From Elmis aenea (Eukaryota; Arthropoda; Insecta; Coleoptera; Elmidae): a stretch of 64,000 nucleotides of DNA. The position numbers and the translations under genes are program-made. The stretch is from the NCBI GenBank assembly GCA_947652605.1, contig OX393578.1, forward strand, positions 1,116,001 through 1,180,000. Direction: 5' to 3'. Below, one piece after another: positions 1 through 13,657 of the stretch (the first letter of the stretch is position 1; each line of letters begins with the position of its first letter). The notes below the pieces were generated by a model. The model saw only the letters and a program-made list of their open reading frames with translations, was not told the origin of the DNA and did no database searches.

Positions 1-92
1 AATATAATTTTTTCCCTATATATATTTGATATATTGCCTTTAAAACGCACGCGTGGTATCGGTCATAATATTTAAACAATTATTATGTTGAG

Positions 93-478
93 CAGTGGCG
101 TACGCAGAAAAATATTTCAGGGGGGGATATTGTTTTAATTTGCAAAAATAATACTGACTTATTTCAAACGGGACATGGTAATGGTAAAATTAGAAAATGA
201 CCTAGGGGCCAAGACACAAAAAGTGAGTTGTAAGGAAAAGATGCGGGGGCCCCAGGCGGGCGGTAGCCTCCTGGTTTACAGTGCTATAGGCATTTTTTTT
301 TAATTATCAAGGTCAAACATACCCAAAAACAGCATTAATCAATAAAATATACGAACATATAAAATATTTTAAATGTATTTTATATGTTTGGAAATGCAGC
401 CTAATTATAATTTCAGTCGTTTTCAAATTTTCGGGGGGGGATTTATCCCCCTAATCCCCTCCCCTGCGTACGCCACTG
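93..478. mobile_element. hAT-like non-autonomous element (MITE), 386 bp
   Basis: The element starts CAGTGGCGTACGCAG and ends with the exact reverse complement, giving perfect 15-bp terminal inverted repeats. It is flanked on both sides by ATGTTGAG (85-92 and 479-486), a perfect 8-bp target-site duplication. Subterminal runs of G (left) and C (right) extend the symmetry. Eight-base duplications are typical of the hAT superfamily; P elements also make 8 bp, so the superfamily call is inference. The interior has no transposase. Confidence 0.85.
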
Positions 479-1104
479 ATGTTGAGTTTATTCATTTTAA
501 AATTAATTACCGCCACTACACTCATATTTCTTTAATGGGTCCTAGATTTTAAAATGAGTTCCTCTCTGAACTCACTAAGATTTTCAGCGGTCGTTTTCTA
601 ATCCATATTTATTTCTCTTTTTAATAAAAAAAAACATTTTAATTGCACAGAAGTAAAATCAGGTTTTACTGCCTGCGATAAAATAATCATGTGTTTTAAC
701 ATTTTTAAAAAGCGGTATTTCTGGATGAATAGTCAAAACATTTCAGCATTTCAATTGACCGAAGTGAAATATATTTACACACATTTATTCCTTTTTAAAT
801 ATACATTCTTATTTAGGAAAAGGCAACTGAAATGAACAAGAAATATTCAATCAAGGTGTGGAATGGTTTTCAATTTTAATTATGAGCTGCTTTTTGTGTG
901 TTTGATTGATAATTTAAGCAGGAGGTTTTTAGTAAAGTTTGTTTGGAATTTTTGCCTGAATTCAGTTCAGGTCATTTCAGACTCGACGCGTAAGTATGCG
1001 TGGTGTTTTATTTAGCGAATTATTTAACTGAATAATTTACGATAATAATTATAAGTTTAAATTTAATCACTTACCTTTTATTAAATGATCTCATATAGAG
1101 GTAT

Positions 1105-1293
1105 AGTCTGTCCAGCGAGTAAAGAGGGCTATCGGATTAACTGACTAATGCATAAATTTAAGTACGTAAGCGGTATGTTTCGTGTTTATGTGCTTAGAAC
1201 TCGATGACACAGAAAAAGACAGAATGCATGGATGTATTTCGTTTCCGTCTTACTGCCCTAATCCGATAGCCCTCTTTACTCGCTGGACAGACT
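1105..1293. repeat. Short foldback with perfect 35-bp inverted arms
   Basis: 1105-1139 is the exact reverse complement of 1259-1293 (AGTCTGTCCAGCGAGTAAAG... on the left). The 119-bp spacer carries no recognisable gene. No clear target-site duplication flanks the arms, so its transposon class is unknown. Identical arms suggest a recent origin or constraint. Confidence 0.8.
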
Positions 1294-1337
1294 TTATTTT
1301 AATGGATCTTTTACAAATCTTTCATTTTTGCATTTTC

Positions 1338-1825
1338 CACAAATGTCACACTCGGCCAAAATGTAAAATTCCATAGCTCTGTTATTCGTAAAGATACAAA
1401 AAAAAAGTTTATTACCAAAATTGTTCGTTGTTATTAGTTGCTTAACTTTAAAATATTTTCAGTTATACCGAGCGTTTGGTTTGTGCGTACAACTACGTAA
1501 CTTTGTTAAATTAAGTAGAACACCCTGTATATTTTGCAATAGATCGATTCCAAATTGAATTCTCTTTCAAAAATATGTAAGGTGTATTGTACCTAAAATA
1601 AATAGTTTTCGAGTAATCAATTATTTAAACAATAAATTTCACACAAATGTCACATTTCGAGTTACAGCGAAAACGATTTATTTAATAGCGCCTTTATTAA
1701 TGAAGAGACAAAAAAAAAATTATACAAAAGTTGTTCGTGATCATTAGTTGCTTTTTAAAAGTATTTTCAGCTACACGGAGTGTTTAGTTTCTGCTTGCCA
1801 TTACGTAACTTATTATTTTAAATGA
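1338..1825. repeat. Head-to-tail pair of a dispersed ~304-bp repeat
   Basis: The motif CACAAATGTCAC occurs at 1338 and again at 1642. Each is followed by the same series of blocks: a short A-run, TTGTTCGT, TTAGTTGCTT, TTTTCAG, ACGTAACTT and then, in the first unit, ACACCCTGTATAT. Related sequence in the opposite orientation lies at about 8640-9065 and 24440-24900. No coding capacity is seen; probably a degraded non-autonomous transposon family. Confidence 0.6.
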
Positions 1826-2059
1826 AAGAGATAATTTATTTGTGATTAAACTTATTTATATTATTAGCACTACATTCTGGGGCTTTTTAACGATTCCGAA
1901 TTTAGCTGGCGAGTGTTTCTGTTGCTTACAAATGTAAATTTTGAACGCCCGTGTTAAGAACTTGGCGATTTGATTGGTTAGTGATACTAAGAAACGAGAA
2001 ATTCCCCATGCCTCATTGAAATTGATTTTATACCTGACGTTAAGTGTTATACCCGTGAA

Positions 2060-2225
2060 TCTTTAGTTCGGCCAGGGCCAGCGGTTCCAAGTTTTGCCCG
2101 CTGCCTTCGCCCCACTTGTGGATTCCCTACGCATCACCGCTGACAGCAAGCTAAATCCTCTTGCCTCCTCCCCCAAGTCTCCTCACAGCTCTCTACCTTT
2201 CCCTTTGTCGCAGCAAGTGTCCGAC
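2060..2225. other. Unusually GC-rich island, unassigned
   Basis: About 160 bp of clearly higher GC than the surroundings, starting near TTCGGCCAGGGCCAGCGG and rich in C on the + strand. It has a short open frame but no recognisable protein. It could be a transposon remnant or a regulatory island. Confidence 0.3.
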
Positions 2226-2867
2226 ATTATGATACGACCGAGCATTATACGTTTATGGCATACAATCTTTTGTTTATAAAAGAGTTTTTTTTCCTAATGA
2301 GGCGGTCTCATATACCAAGGTCTTCGGCATGGTATGCCTATGCCTACTATATAAAACAGATTAATATTCAAGCTTTTTTTTTACATTAATCACGAAACCG
2401 TTTCTCATTTGTTTTTGTAAATCGTTGAATAATGTTGTGAATAAACTTTAATTTTGTGCAAATTAAATTGTAACCTTTAGATGTGGTAATTAATGCACTC
2501 TTTAGCTTTTTAACGCGTTATTTACATTTGAAGCCGAATGCAAAATTCCCATAAAGTACGGACGAATTTCTTTCGCGTGTAGAAGAAGTTTTATCGTGAG
2601 AAAAGCGTATAAATCATTATTTTTTTAACTCGCGTCTGTTATCCGTGTTTCTAACATTATTTCAATTTCGTTCCTCGCCATCATCTTTTCCTTTTGTCCC
2701 CTAACGCCACGTGTCGCGTGACATCAAGCGTGCCGCCAACAGTGGAAGCGTGAGCTTAAAGTCCGGAACTTCCTGCACACACATATACACGTCATGAACA
2801 TCTAGTATTACTATAATAAAGTATTTTTATTATTCTAAAATAAAAAAAGTTGCGGCGAAAATACGAG

Positions 2868-4068
2868 AAGTCAACGTTTCAGATGTTTTAAGTTTTTATG
2901 AAAACGGTTGCAGATCTTTGAAATCTGTTTGGATATTATTAATCACCATAAAATTTTGCAGCTTTTTTAAATTTAAACCTATGCTCTATCTCTTATAATA
3001 AGCGAGATTTCCATGCGTGAACTCAAATTTCCTTGCGTATACAAAACACACAAGTAAATTCAGTCGTTCAAATTTTGTTATAATATTTGGCAACTTTTCT
3101 AAATTTAAACCTTTGCTCTATCTTTTATAATAAGCGAAATCTCTTTGTTGAAACTCGAATGTCTTTCAGCCTATGGAATTATTTTTAACAGTGTGTTTAG
3201 CTGCACCTGGACAATTACTTAAGAAGTGCGTTTACCTTCATAGAACCAAGACAAGGTTCACTGACAACCACCGGTTATATTATCAGTCAATTATTTTGTT
3301 AATTACTTCTTTACGACGCTACGATAAATTAATTATATAGCACATGAACACAAATCACATCACATTTTCTCATCCCACTTTGAACATGTATAACTGTAAA
3401 ATAATAAAATATTAAAATCTATAAAAGTGCCGGCGCCTATAAAACTTTTAAGTGCAAAATTTATAAATATTATTAAAAGTTTTTTAATGTTAAATTATAT
3501 TACAAAACAAGTATATAATTTAAATAATTTATTTCAACAAAAATACACGAGATAAAAAAGGCCATAAATGCCACCAACAGACATTAAGTTTTAGACATTT
3601 TACGGGTTAATAAAAAATCAGTTTCACGATTATTCGTGATTATTTTTAAACGGAGATTAATATCATTGCCTGACAGACTTCCGATAAATTATTTTACAGG
3701 TAAATTCGTTCGTATTTCCAGAAATGACAGAAAATTACTTGGATGACGATCGCATTATTAAAATGAACAAATGCAAACCTGATGACAAATTCACTCATTT
3801 ATTTTGGTTTAGTTGTGTTACTTTGTGTCAAAGGCATATACAGATTGTCCCAAATTCGAGACTCAACATCTTACTTATCTCAAGACGTACGAAGAAAATT
3901 ACATTTTTTATATTTTTTCAGTTTTTATGAAAACCGTTACAGGTATTTTAAATCTGTTTGGATATCATTAATCAACATTAAATTTAGTAGCTCTTCAAAA
4001 TTTAAACCTACTCACTAGGCCTTATAATAAGCGAGATTTCCATGTTGAAAATCGAATTTTAGTCTGTA
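2868..4068. repeat. Three copies of a dispersed repeat ending CTTATAATAAGCGAGATTTCC
   Basis: Copies lie at about 2868-3035, 3070-3175 (partial) and 3838-4068. Shared blocks in order are TTTTTATGAAAACSGTT, AAATCTGTTTGGATAT, ATTAATCA, AAATTTAAACCTA and CTTATAATAAGCGARAT. The end block resembles in inverse the ATGGGGATCTCGCTTAT block of the 7724-8616 foldback, so the families may share termini. Sequence between the copies is unassigned AT-rich DNA. Confidence 0.6.
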
Positions 4069-4318
4069 CCTATATCTTCCTTAAAGCGATTCCTTTCAAA
4101 ATAATCTAACTATAAAAAATACTTGGGAAAAATGGATTATCCTTTCGTCCTTTGTAAAAAAAAAGTTGTAGTGTAATTATTGTTAGTTTTTTTTTTAATG
4201 AGACTGTTTATCATCTTATCCAAGAGTAATTTTTCTCTTGTTGAACTTAAAGTTGTCTCGTACGAATTCTACATTGAATATTTGTTATCACACATTAAAA
4301 ATATGTGCTGGGCACGTT

Positions 4319-4341
4319 CACACACACACACACACACACAC
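4319..4341. repeat. (CA)n microsatellite
   Basis: An uninterrupted run of about 11 CA dinucleotides, continuing imperfectly to about 4350. Confidence 0.9.
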
Positions 4342-6329
4342 TCACACTCATACTAGGTGAAGGTTCCTGTATTTGTGTTAATAATTCGAATGGGGCCTCC
4401 CCGTATCTGAATGTTATCTTTGGACCGCTAAGCACATAAGCATATTCCGCAGCAGGCTTAAGGGACGGGTTTTGACTGCATAACGAATTCGGCCCAAAGT
4501 GCAATACCGTGGAGAACAAACAGTTCATTTAAATTGCGAACAACCGCTAATATTATTCTACAGTGACGTCAACAGAATTAGCATTAAGCTGGGGTGGTGG
4601 CAGTTGCTCATGCGCCTTGCAAGGAAATCGTTACAAATTGAATTTCTAGTGTGAAAAAAATAGACCCTTAACTATATAAATTTGAGAATATTTATCTTGC
4701 CTGCTTTTCCTTAATTTGATAATTTCGTCGGCAGTTCTTTGCTGTCGCCAAACGAAGAATAAAAACGTTACGTCTGCAGTAATAGATAAAAATAAAGAAG
4801 ACCCGGTTAAGATATCTCACAGAAACCAGAGGGAGCACATCTTTTTCGAAAACTAACAAATTTCACAAATGTTCCCTAAATAAGTTCATGTGTATTGCTA
4901 GATGCCCTATAAATTAACTGCACAATTTTGACGAATATTTTATACTTTTGCTTGGTGGAAATCATCGGATCTCCAATCGATTAGTTTTCGAGCATTTTTC
5001 TTTAAAATACAGGAGGCATTTTTTTAATGACTTAAATTAGTAAATAATTGTGGTTATCTTTACTCACAGTACAAGACAGAAGAATGTAAAAATTTGCAAA
5101 CAAATGGGTTAATTTCTTCCACGTCCATTCTACTGTGTACAAACGTTATCTTCTGAAAATAATTAATATACCACTTGCCACTCCCATTGTTTGTATGGAA
5201 ATTAATTGAAATTAATAACGAAACAAATTTACAATAATTAAAACAGTTTTAGTGTTTCGTAGACCACTCAATGCTAATCAACTCTCACGCAGGTGTAGAT
5301 AAGACCACAAGTTTCGACAATGTGGTCTTCATTTCGATTCACCGTCGAAAAATTATTTGCATTCTCGTTAAAATTACAAGGCACTTGGATCGCGTCCCAT
5401 TAATTGTTTTTTCGGACTTGTTTTTCTCACACGTTCGTTCGACCCGCAAGTAGAATATAATTACCAACCCCTGTATTATTTATATTTATAAATGCAGAAT
5501 TTTAAGAACTCGCCCTTTGTATGCAACTTGGGAATGGTACTTATTCTAATAAATTATAATTTGTACCCTTCCTTTTGATGTGGACCGTGTGCGCTTATAA
5601 TTTAGAACATTGGATTCGGCTCCTAAAGGGGTAGTTCACAATGGATTGTCATATTCAGGATTCAGCATAAATATCTCACTATTGTCCTGCGCCTGAACTT
5701 TGGATTTAATTAGAGATGCCTGGAGTTCTGTCCATATATAACAGGATTTGTGTTAGCCGAGTTATTTAAGTTTTGTGCATTGTTGGCACGTTGAAATTGT
5801 TTTTTCTCCTCGTGTATTGTCGTTTGGATTTTGGCTGTCCACGGTTTATTGTCTTGGATTGATTTTTTAACGATAATTTTGCTTCTGTTATGATTTATTG
5901 ACTTTAGAAACAAACTTTTTGAAAAGAAATTGTGTAAAACTGTTTGGTGACTCAACAGGGCTCTCCAACAGACGCTGGCGTACGTATTGTGAAATTTAAA
6001 AATGTATTAGATCATCAGAGTGCTTGGGTAGTTTCAGTTGTTTAATTATTAGCTATGTAGGGCCCCCATCGGCAGGCTTTTATAATTTACTACAGGCGTT
6101 CTTGTTCCTATCGAGCGGACTGTCACGCTTCAGGCATAACTATCCCTCAGGGTATCTGCATTTGCCTTACTAGTTATAGGGTTATGCCAGCGAACGAAAT
6201 AAACATAGAATGCAGAGATTTTTTTTCTTCAAAAATCCGTTTCCAAAGATTAACTTTACTTAAATAACAATTATCTGACATTGGTTCGTTTAAACTACGA
6301 TTGAAACATTTTCATAAAAAATTATTACG

Positions 6330-6545
6330 TTCAAAGCCTTTTCAAAATTTTAAAGAGCTTTAAAAACTGTTTTCGACCGGTTTTTAATAAATTAAAGGTA
6401 GAAATGCATTGCTTGGGGTGTCTTTGACATTAAAAAATAATATAAAGACATATTGCAAAATTTTTAAACTTATTTCCCAAAAAAGTTTAGGGTTATACAC
6501 GTGAAAATATTTTTAAAACTTTGAAGAACTGAACAATTTTTGTTG
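6330..6545 (+). repeat. Satellite-like ~170-bp monomer, copy A
   Basis: Contains the family blocks in order: AAAGAGCTTTAAAAACTGTTTT, AAAGGTAGAAATGCATTGCTTGGGGTGTCTTT, ATATAAAGACATATTGCAAAA, GGGTTATACACGTG. Matching arrays are at 10990-11460, 21060-21420, 34690-35165 and 38420-38860. Confidence 0.6.
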
Positions 6546-7451
6546 AAATTTGAAAATAAAAATGTTTCCGGAAAAAGTTTTTGGTTTTCTTTTCGTAGAT
6601 ATGCTTGAACGACATAGTTTTTTTCAGTGGCGCAAAAGAACTCGCCATTCAAAATGGTCAAAACTAAAAGCAGTTGTATCACGATTACATAAAACGGATG
6701 TGCTTAGAAGGCGCCCCCCACAATTATAATACACCAGATAAACTGTTAATTAGCTTAAGTTCTTTTCCTAGCGAAACGTTTTTTTAACGCTCGTATGCAA
6801 ATTAGACGATTTAAATAAAGTGAAATTGGCGTTCTATGTGCATATATTTCTGTGGACTACATGAACTATGCCGTAAGCCCGCACTTGCATATCAGTCGCA
6901 CTTCCCGGGTTCAGATGAAAGAATTAAATTATCAGTTCAATGACCCACCGATAGGGGAGAGCTTTTCACATTGCTGTTCCGTTGTTTTTGCTTAAAGCGA
7001 TACCGTGGAGTTGTTAAAGTGATATGTATTGTCGAAGTTGTCGTATTATGAGACACACAATTCTTCTTTATGTAAAATTTTCAGAGACATTCGTTTAAGA
7101 AATACAACAATATCCTTTTAGCTTTTTCGATCGAAAATAATTTATAGGCCATCGATTTCAGTGGCCGATATTAAAATTAAGCTTTCCGTGAATATATAAA
7201 AAAATTATCCAAGACCTGACCCCCTAGCCCTAGATCAAACAGTTTTGCCATTATATAATTCATCAAGAAAGACGAAGAAATGCTATGAGAAAATTGGCCG
7301 TTCATTTTCCCCCATAAAAAATTCTTAAGATAAAATATTTACATACAAATTACCAACTGCCAAATAACTTATTAAGTGACATGACTAATTGAAATAGAAA
7401 GTATAGATAGATTATTTACATACTTGCACACTAGACGACTATGCATATTAA

Positions 7452-7684
7452 CCCTTTGCCTGTCCTGTGCATCACCGATGATGCACACAAAAAAATGGTC
7501 CTTCGTACGCCCTGTGTGTCATATGGACAACACATATCTTTGCACTTGCTAGATGCTTTGCACTTATCCTGACACTACATTTTACATATAAAATAATCCC
7601 ATAGAGCCGGAACATGATACATGTGAAATATTTAAATGGACGTGCGGCACAAATTTTTTTTTAAATTTGTGGACAGGCAAAGGG
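7452..7684. mobile_element. piggyBac-like MITE, 233 bp, TTAA flanked
   Basis: The ends are inverted repeats: CCCTTTGCCTGTCC on the left and its reverse complement on the right. TTAA lies immediately outside each (7448-7451 and 7685-7688), the hallmark target duplication of piggyBac elements. There is no transposase inside. Confidence 0.85.
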
Positions 7685-7723
7685 TTAAGCTGAAACAAAG
7701 ATATACAGAATGTCCCAAATTCG

Positions 7724-8616
7724 AGTAAATGTATGGGGATCTCGCTTATCTTATAAGCTACGAGGTCGGTTAAATTAGGGCAAAGTTGCTAAATTCGATG
7801 CTTATTGATAATCTAAAGAGAAATTGGAAATATCTCAAACGGTATCCGAGAAAATTGGGAAAAACTGGAAAGTCCATTTTTGAAAATCGTTTATAACTCC
7901 TTTGGAGTTTGAAATATTTTAAATGTGTAAAAAAAGTTGCCCAAGCAACTTTTTAAGCCGAATCGGATGGTGGTCACAAATTTTTCCTAGGTCGATTCGT
8001 TTTTGTTTTTAGACAACCAACTCTGTTTTTTCTTATGGGCAGCATATCGCGTTTTTCTTCGTTATTAAAGTTCGTTTTTACGACTAACAGGCCTTCAAAA
8101 CTTTCAGTTTGTTGATTGGTTGTCATAGAAATAACATAAACTACAATGACCGGCCAACCTGATTTATAATGGTTATTGTTTAAAACGTATTTTTTGAAAT
8201 TTGACAATGAAAGAAAAAGTAAAATACCATGTGTGATACATCAATGGATTCAGAAAAATAAATGCTATTAATTTGATAATGTAAATAGCAAAAATTGCGC
8301 CCATAAGAAAAAATAAAGTTGGTTGTCATAAAACAAAAACGAATCAATCTAGAAGAAAATTGTGACCACTATTCGATTCGGCTTGAAAAGTTGCTTGGGC
8401 AATGTCTTTACACATTTAAAATATTTCATACTCCAAAGGAGTTATAGACGATTTTCAAAAATCGTATTTTCCAGTTTTTCCTAATTTTCTCGGATACCGT
8501 TTGAGATATTTCCAATTTCTCTTTGGATTATTAATGAGCATCTAATTTCGCACCTTTGCCCTAATTTAACCGATCTCGTAGCTCTTAAGATAAGCGAGAT
8601 CCCCATGCATTTATCC
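7724..8616. repeat. Long foldback: ~317-bp inverted arms, 258-bp spacer
   Basis: The left arm (about 7724-8040) and right arm (about 8299-8616) are reverse complements at roughly 90 percent by eye. Shared blocks include ATGGGGATCTCGCTTATCTT, GGTTAAATTAGGGCAAAG, TCTCAAACGGTATCCGAGAAA, TAACTCCTTTGGAGT, TTGCCCAAGCAACTTTT and TTCTTATGGGC. The spacer has no recognisable gene. Flanking TGTCCCAAATTCGAG recurs at about 3847 and 57191. If transcribed it would make a long hairpin RNA. Confidence 0.85.
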
Positions 8617-8639
8617 GTAAGTCTATTACTAAACTTAAT

Positions 8640-9065
8640 CAGGGTGTTCAAAGTTAACCAAAATGAACTGAGCACAGTAAACACCCTGTATATTTTTTAA
8701 AAGCTCATCTGGAACTAGGAGAGTATTAGCAAACTTTTTTTATAGTTTTGTATCTGCCAACATAACAAAAAAAAAACGTAAATTACTCAAAATCGGTTGA
8801 TTTTAGGTGCGAAACACCTTGTATATTTTTGAAAGAAATTAAATTTGGAACCGAAAAAGTTCAAAATATATAGGGTGTTCTATTTAAATTAAGAAAGTTA
8901 CTTATTGGTACGCGGAAACCAAACACTCTGTATAATTAAAAACAACTTAAGGTTATGCAGCCTACGACAACGAACAACTATTGTATTAAACTTTTTTTAA
9001 TATCTTCACTAATAACAGAGTTGTTAAGTAATTCGTCTTGCCTGGATGTGACATTTGTGGAAAAT
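8640..9065 (-). repeat. Dispersed CACAAATGTCAC-family repeat, inverse orientation
   Basis: Carries the reverse-orientation blocks ACACCCTGTATAT, ACTCAAAATCGGTTGATTTTAGG, TTTTGAAAGAAATT, AGGGTGTTCTAT, ACACTCTGTATA, ACAACGAACAACT and GTGACATTTGTGG. The same series is found at 24440-24900 and, inverted, at 1338-1825. Confidence 0.6.
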
Positions 9066-9289
9066 TAAAAAATGTGCTATTTGTGAAAAATAAAAATAAA
9101 ATGCTTTAAGGTAGAAAAAAGGTAATATCATTTCAAATAACTCGGCTTAATTACTTGAGAAAAGCTGCAGTTAACGAATCTTCGCTGTATTTGTTGATTA
9201 GTTCCTGTGTTGTTCTTTTTCTTATTACTTCTGAAAATTATATTGGAAATAACGTATATAACGCGTTTAATAGAACTCGGCAAATCCCA

Positions 9290-9570
9290 AAGTTGGAGAC
9301 AGTGGCTCTTGATACACACAGACGTGGCTGCCGTGTGTAATTTAGTAGATAGGCCACGAATAGTCGCCATTGGTTGCCGCTAGCTTTTACGTTGTCGTAA
9401 ACGTGTTCAGAGCGATCGATGCGTGTTTGCTCTTTACCATTCGCTGGCGAGCGATTACTTGCTCCTCTGTGTCATATCACTCGCGGGATGTCTGCCACCT
9501 TCGAGATCAGAGAGGCATAGGGAAGCTGCTATTGACGACGGTTAACCTCAGAACTCAACCTAAGGAGTGA
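9290..9570. other. GC-elevated island, unassigned
   Basis: GC and CpG content rise here relative to flanks. Short overlapping open frames occur on both strands, and none encodes a recognisable protein. It could be a regulatory island or an unrecognised 5' exon; nothing decides. Confidence 0.2.
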
Positions 9571-10989
9571 TTAGGATATGTGATAAGAAACTCGTCTCGT
9601 AAATTTAGCCTACACATCTAGCAATATCGATACATTTTTAGAGTTTCATTGCCATACGCATCAATTTTTTATTTGGGTGTACATATTTCCTTCCTGACAT
9701 TTTTTTATTCTGACCAACAACAAAAATCTTGAATATAAAATAGGTACAGTTCGCTTCAAAACATTCAATTATACTCATGATAATAAAATGTGAACTCTTA
9801 AGGAGATAAAAAATTATTCAGTTACTCGGTTTAGACTGTTACGCTGTTTTAAAATGTATCCAGTTTCATTTTATCCATCAACAAAGGAAACCTTCCTGTG
9901 TTATTAGGTTTGAAGTGCTCAAAAATATACCTGAACAGTATATTCAGCTGTAGCAGTGCACATATTTATTTTCTATATTTTTGTAATTTAATATAAGTAA
10001 CTTAAATAACAACATTGTGCTCTGGGTAAAACCCTCACAGATTAATCAAGACAAATAGCAACCAATAATTTATTTAATTTTGCTCTTTTTTGCAACTATG
10101 TTAAATAGATTGATAATTTGGCTAAATTATCTTTGATATATCCAAAGACTACCATATTTGGTTTTCACGTAGGTAGTTGGTTAGAACATTTTCTTATCCA
10201 TAATTACTTGTACGTTTCAATTTTTGTTAAAAAATAAACGCCTTTGTAATAGTTAATAAAAACCGAAGGTTGGTTTTCCAGCAGCCACTAGCAGGGGGCA
10301 TATAACCGATAACTATCTCCTGCTTCGAAGTCAGCATTTTTTGCTACACCATAATCAAATACCCTCGGAGCCCTCGGACAATTTTGTTTATTTTTTGTTG
10401 GATATTCTATAGTACGAATGGGACCATAGAGATAAGACAGTAAGGGCCTCGTAGTGAACCCAAAGGGCCTTAACGGGACTGCCGGGAACGGCTGATACAA
10501 AAGATTGAAAGGAGAAGGGATGAATTAATGTGTTACGAATTATATTAAAAAGGGGAGACGCCAGCGTCGGTAGTCTGAGTGGAGTAGCTTCATATTAGAT
10601 CGAACCTACTAATGTTCATGTATGATTAGCTTTCAGCTTTCTCTTAATAAGGCGACATAGAGCTCCAATTATGATAATTTTAGGTTTTAGACTCATAACT
10701 ACCGGACAGTAGCAATTTTGTGCTGTTAAATTTGATTGACTTATGTCTAGCTCACGTGCTGTAATTAAATATTATTTAAAACATGGGTTAGCTTCTAATA
10801 TCATTTAATTTTCAAGTAGAACTTGAAGAAAGATTGATCTTTCACTAACTAAATCCTAAAACTTCATAACAAGTATACATCAAGACATTTTTTTCGTTTT
10901 GGTTTATTGCTTTTTTAACTACCAAATTTTTGTGATCTTTGGCTTATTAATGTCTATACTCTATAGTTTCAAAAACAGTTTTAAAAACT

Positions 10990-11460
10990 ATGCTGCCAAT
11001 GGCAGAACTTTCAAATTTTTGTCAAAAAAAAACACTACGTGGAAAAAAAGTTTAAGAGCTGCAAAAATTATTTGGGACCGTTTTTGAACCAACTTTGGGT
11101 GGAAATGCAATGGCTAGGGTGTCTTTAGCATTTTTGGAAAATATAAAGACCACTGCAATATTATCGAATTTTTACCAAAACAAAATGCAAAGTTATGCAC
11201 GTAAAACATTTTTCAAAATTTGAAAGAGCTGCAAAAAATTGTTTTAGGCTGTTTTTGAACAGCTAAAGGTGGAAATACATTGCATAATCGGTCTTTAATA
11301 TTTTCCAAAAGAATAAAGACTATTGCAAAACTTTAAAATTTTTGCCAAGAAAAAATTGCAAGGGTATACACTTCACAACATTTACAAAAAATTAACGAGC
11401 TATTAATATATTTCTGTGAGGTTTCTTAACGAACTAAAGGTGGATATTTATTGCTTAGAG
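10990..11460 (+). repeat. Satellite-like array of ~170-bp monomers, copy B
   Basis: About three tandem units. The block (A)GGTGGAAATRCATTGC recurs at 11099, 11269 and 11439, exactly 170 bp apart. Each unit also carries GAGCTGCAAAAAATTGTTTT, a GTTTTTGAAC block and ATAAAGACYATTGCAAAA. Confidence 0.75.
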
Positions 11461-13045
11461 TGTGTACAACATTTGTACAAACTATTAAGCGGATTGCAAA
11501 ACGTTATTTTCCTAAAAAAATGCAAAGCTAAAACAAGTGGACTTGCAAAATTTGTTCAAATCAAGTCTGTAGGTCTACAATTATTACTAACACAATTCTG
11601 TATTGATTGCTCTTAAAATTTGTCGTTTCAATTGTAGAAGTTATTTTTTCAGTTGTACAATTCCCCAACACTTAAGTCGTTTTCTTTAATCTGTAGATGA
11701 TGAAAATAATGCCTTTTTCGAACTTAGAGGTACATGTGTAATGCAGCATTTGGTTCTCGCATCTGTGCTCACCCTGGCCTAAGCAGGGGACCCATAAATA
11801 AGCAGGCCCGCACTTAACTGCCCTACCACGTGCATGTATCATGCTCCAAATTGCTATTTTATCATGGCGGCCATCATGAGTTTTACTACTCGAATAAATT
11901 GCTTAACTTTATACTATATGACTAGCCGTTACAGAAATACTCTACAACAATCTTATCGTTAACTACAAAAAAAGCAACTCTAATCAGAAACAAGCATTTC
12001 AACTTAATTTTATTTCCAAACAATTCAGAAAATTATTACAAATGTAAGCTTTTCAAGGAACGAATGTTATTTAACCTTTTAAATTTAAAAAAAAAACCGC
12101 TTAAAAGTTTGTATTCTTTAATTTTAATACAGCTATTAAAATTTTTGAAAACCTTCCAAGCATTCCTATTTGGAAAAATATTTGAAAGTTTGGCAATCGA
12201 CTCCATAATTTAAAAAAATGCTAAACATAGCCCAAATAGTAATTATAGACCATCCGTTCGTTTAAAAACTCCCTTTAAAACGTTCACACAACTGTTTTTC
12301 TTGGGTTTTTGTAAATATGAATTTTTTTTAAACTGATTTTCGACAATTACATGAACGAAGACTCTGTTAAATACGAAAATATTTTCATTTCTTTTATATA
12401 CACATCAAAATTATGTCTGTATTTGTTTCGTTTAAGCCAATTAAGGCCCAGAATGAGAAAATTATTGTTTAATTTGTCAGACGTATTCCAACTTTTTCTT
12501 CTTTAGCAAACAAACCGTCCTTAATTAAATAGAGTAAAGATATATTCAAGCCAGCACGACACAATTTCGCTGTTTCTACCTCTGCTCGTTCAACATCGCC
12601 ATATAACCATTAATTTTCATGTAACCAGTGACATTTTTGTCTGGAACAATTAAAATATATCACCCAGATAACAAACTAAAAGAACTGTGGACGTGCATAG
12701 GAAATGGTAGAAGCTGGAATGATAAAATATAATTTTTAATAGTACATGCGAGAAGTTGGGCAGGTTTATGTAATAATGCGCTGATGGTTAAATCTTTTAT
12801 TTTTATGGGACACAGTGCATAAAAATTATTTAAATAATTGTGATACTCAGGTTCTAGACTATTTAAAATTTAAAAGAGAGAACTTCTAAATGTTCGAGGC
12901 TATTTAAACCTTACACTGTATTAAAAAATATGTTTTTAAAAATTTGGCGAGAGGAAATGAAAGAAACGTTCAGAGAGCATCCGGTATTAAACTTCTCAAA
13001 TTGTTTTGAGCTTTTTTTTGGCAAAAATATTTATAACATCTTTAA

Positions 13046-13657
13046 CACGATAAGCCCGGGTGTGAGATGCAAAATTTGGGTCCCTGGGCCCAAATGTTTT
13101 TTTTTGTTGTTGTAATTTTATTGTTATGTATTATTATGACTTATGCTAGTTGCGATTTTGAAAAATAATGTTCCTTATAGTAATTTTTTGAGATTTTGTT
13201 TGAGACACACATGTATGTCTCGCTGTCTGAGCGTCCACTTGGACCACGTGACACTAGTGTAATATTTCACTGCAATCTTCTGAAAGTCCGCATATTTACG
13301 TATGCAGTGCGGCTGAATGTGAATCAAACGATAGTAATCTATCTACAAAATGGCAGTGTACCGTTTGTGAAAAATATTACTGCATTAGCTGCTTTTTTGC
13401 TGTACACAAAGTACAAAATAAAAAGTTAATTGTTTTTGTTCTAAAGTGGTTTTTTTTAGGAATAACCAATTTATTATTGTTTAATTTCCCCCGGACGGCT
13501 ATGTATCACATTCCATGTATTTAGCATTATATTGTGATATCCAACGATAGGCACGGCGTTCAAGTGAACTCAAGTAGTGAGACACACCATTTCGCCTCGC
13601 CGTGCGGCTGGCCACTAAAGTGAGACACAGCGTTTATGTCACGCCGGGCTTAACGTG
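13046..13657. mobile_element. piggyBac-like non-autonomous element, 612 bp, TTAA flanked
   Basis: The left end CACGATAAGCCCGGGTGTGA is an imperfect inverse of the right end, whose reverse complement reads CACGTTAAGCCCGGCGTGAC. TTAA lies directly outside both ends (13042-13045 and 13658-13661). Interior TGAGACACA motifs recur as direct repeats. No transposase is present. Its ends differ from those of the 7452-7684 element, so this is a second piggyBac-type family. Confidence 0.8.
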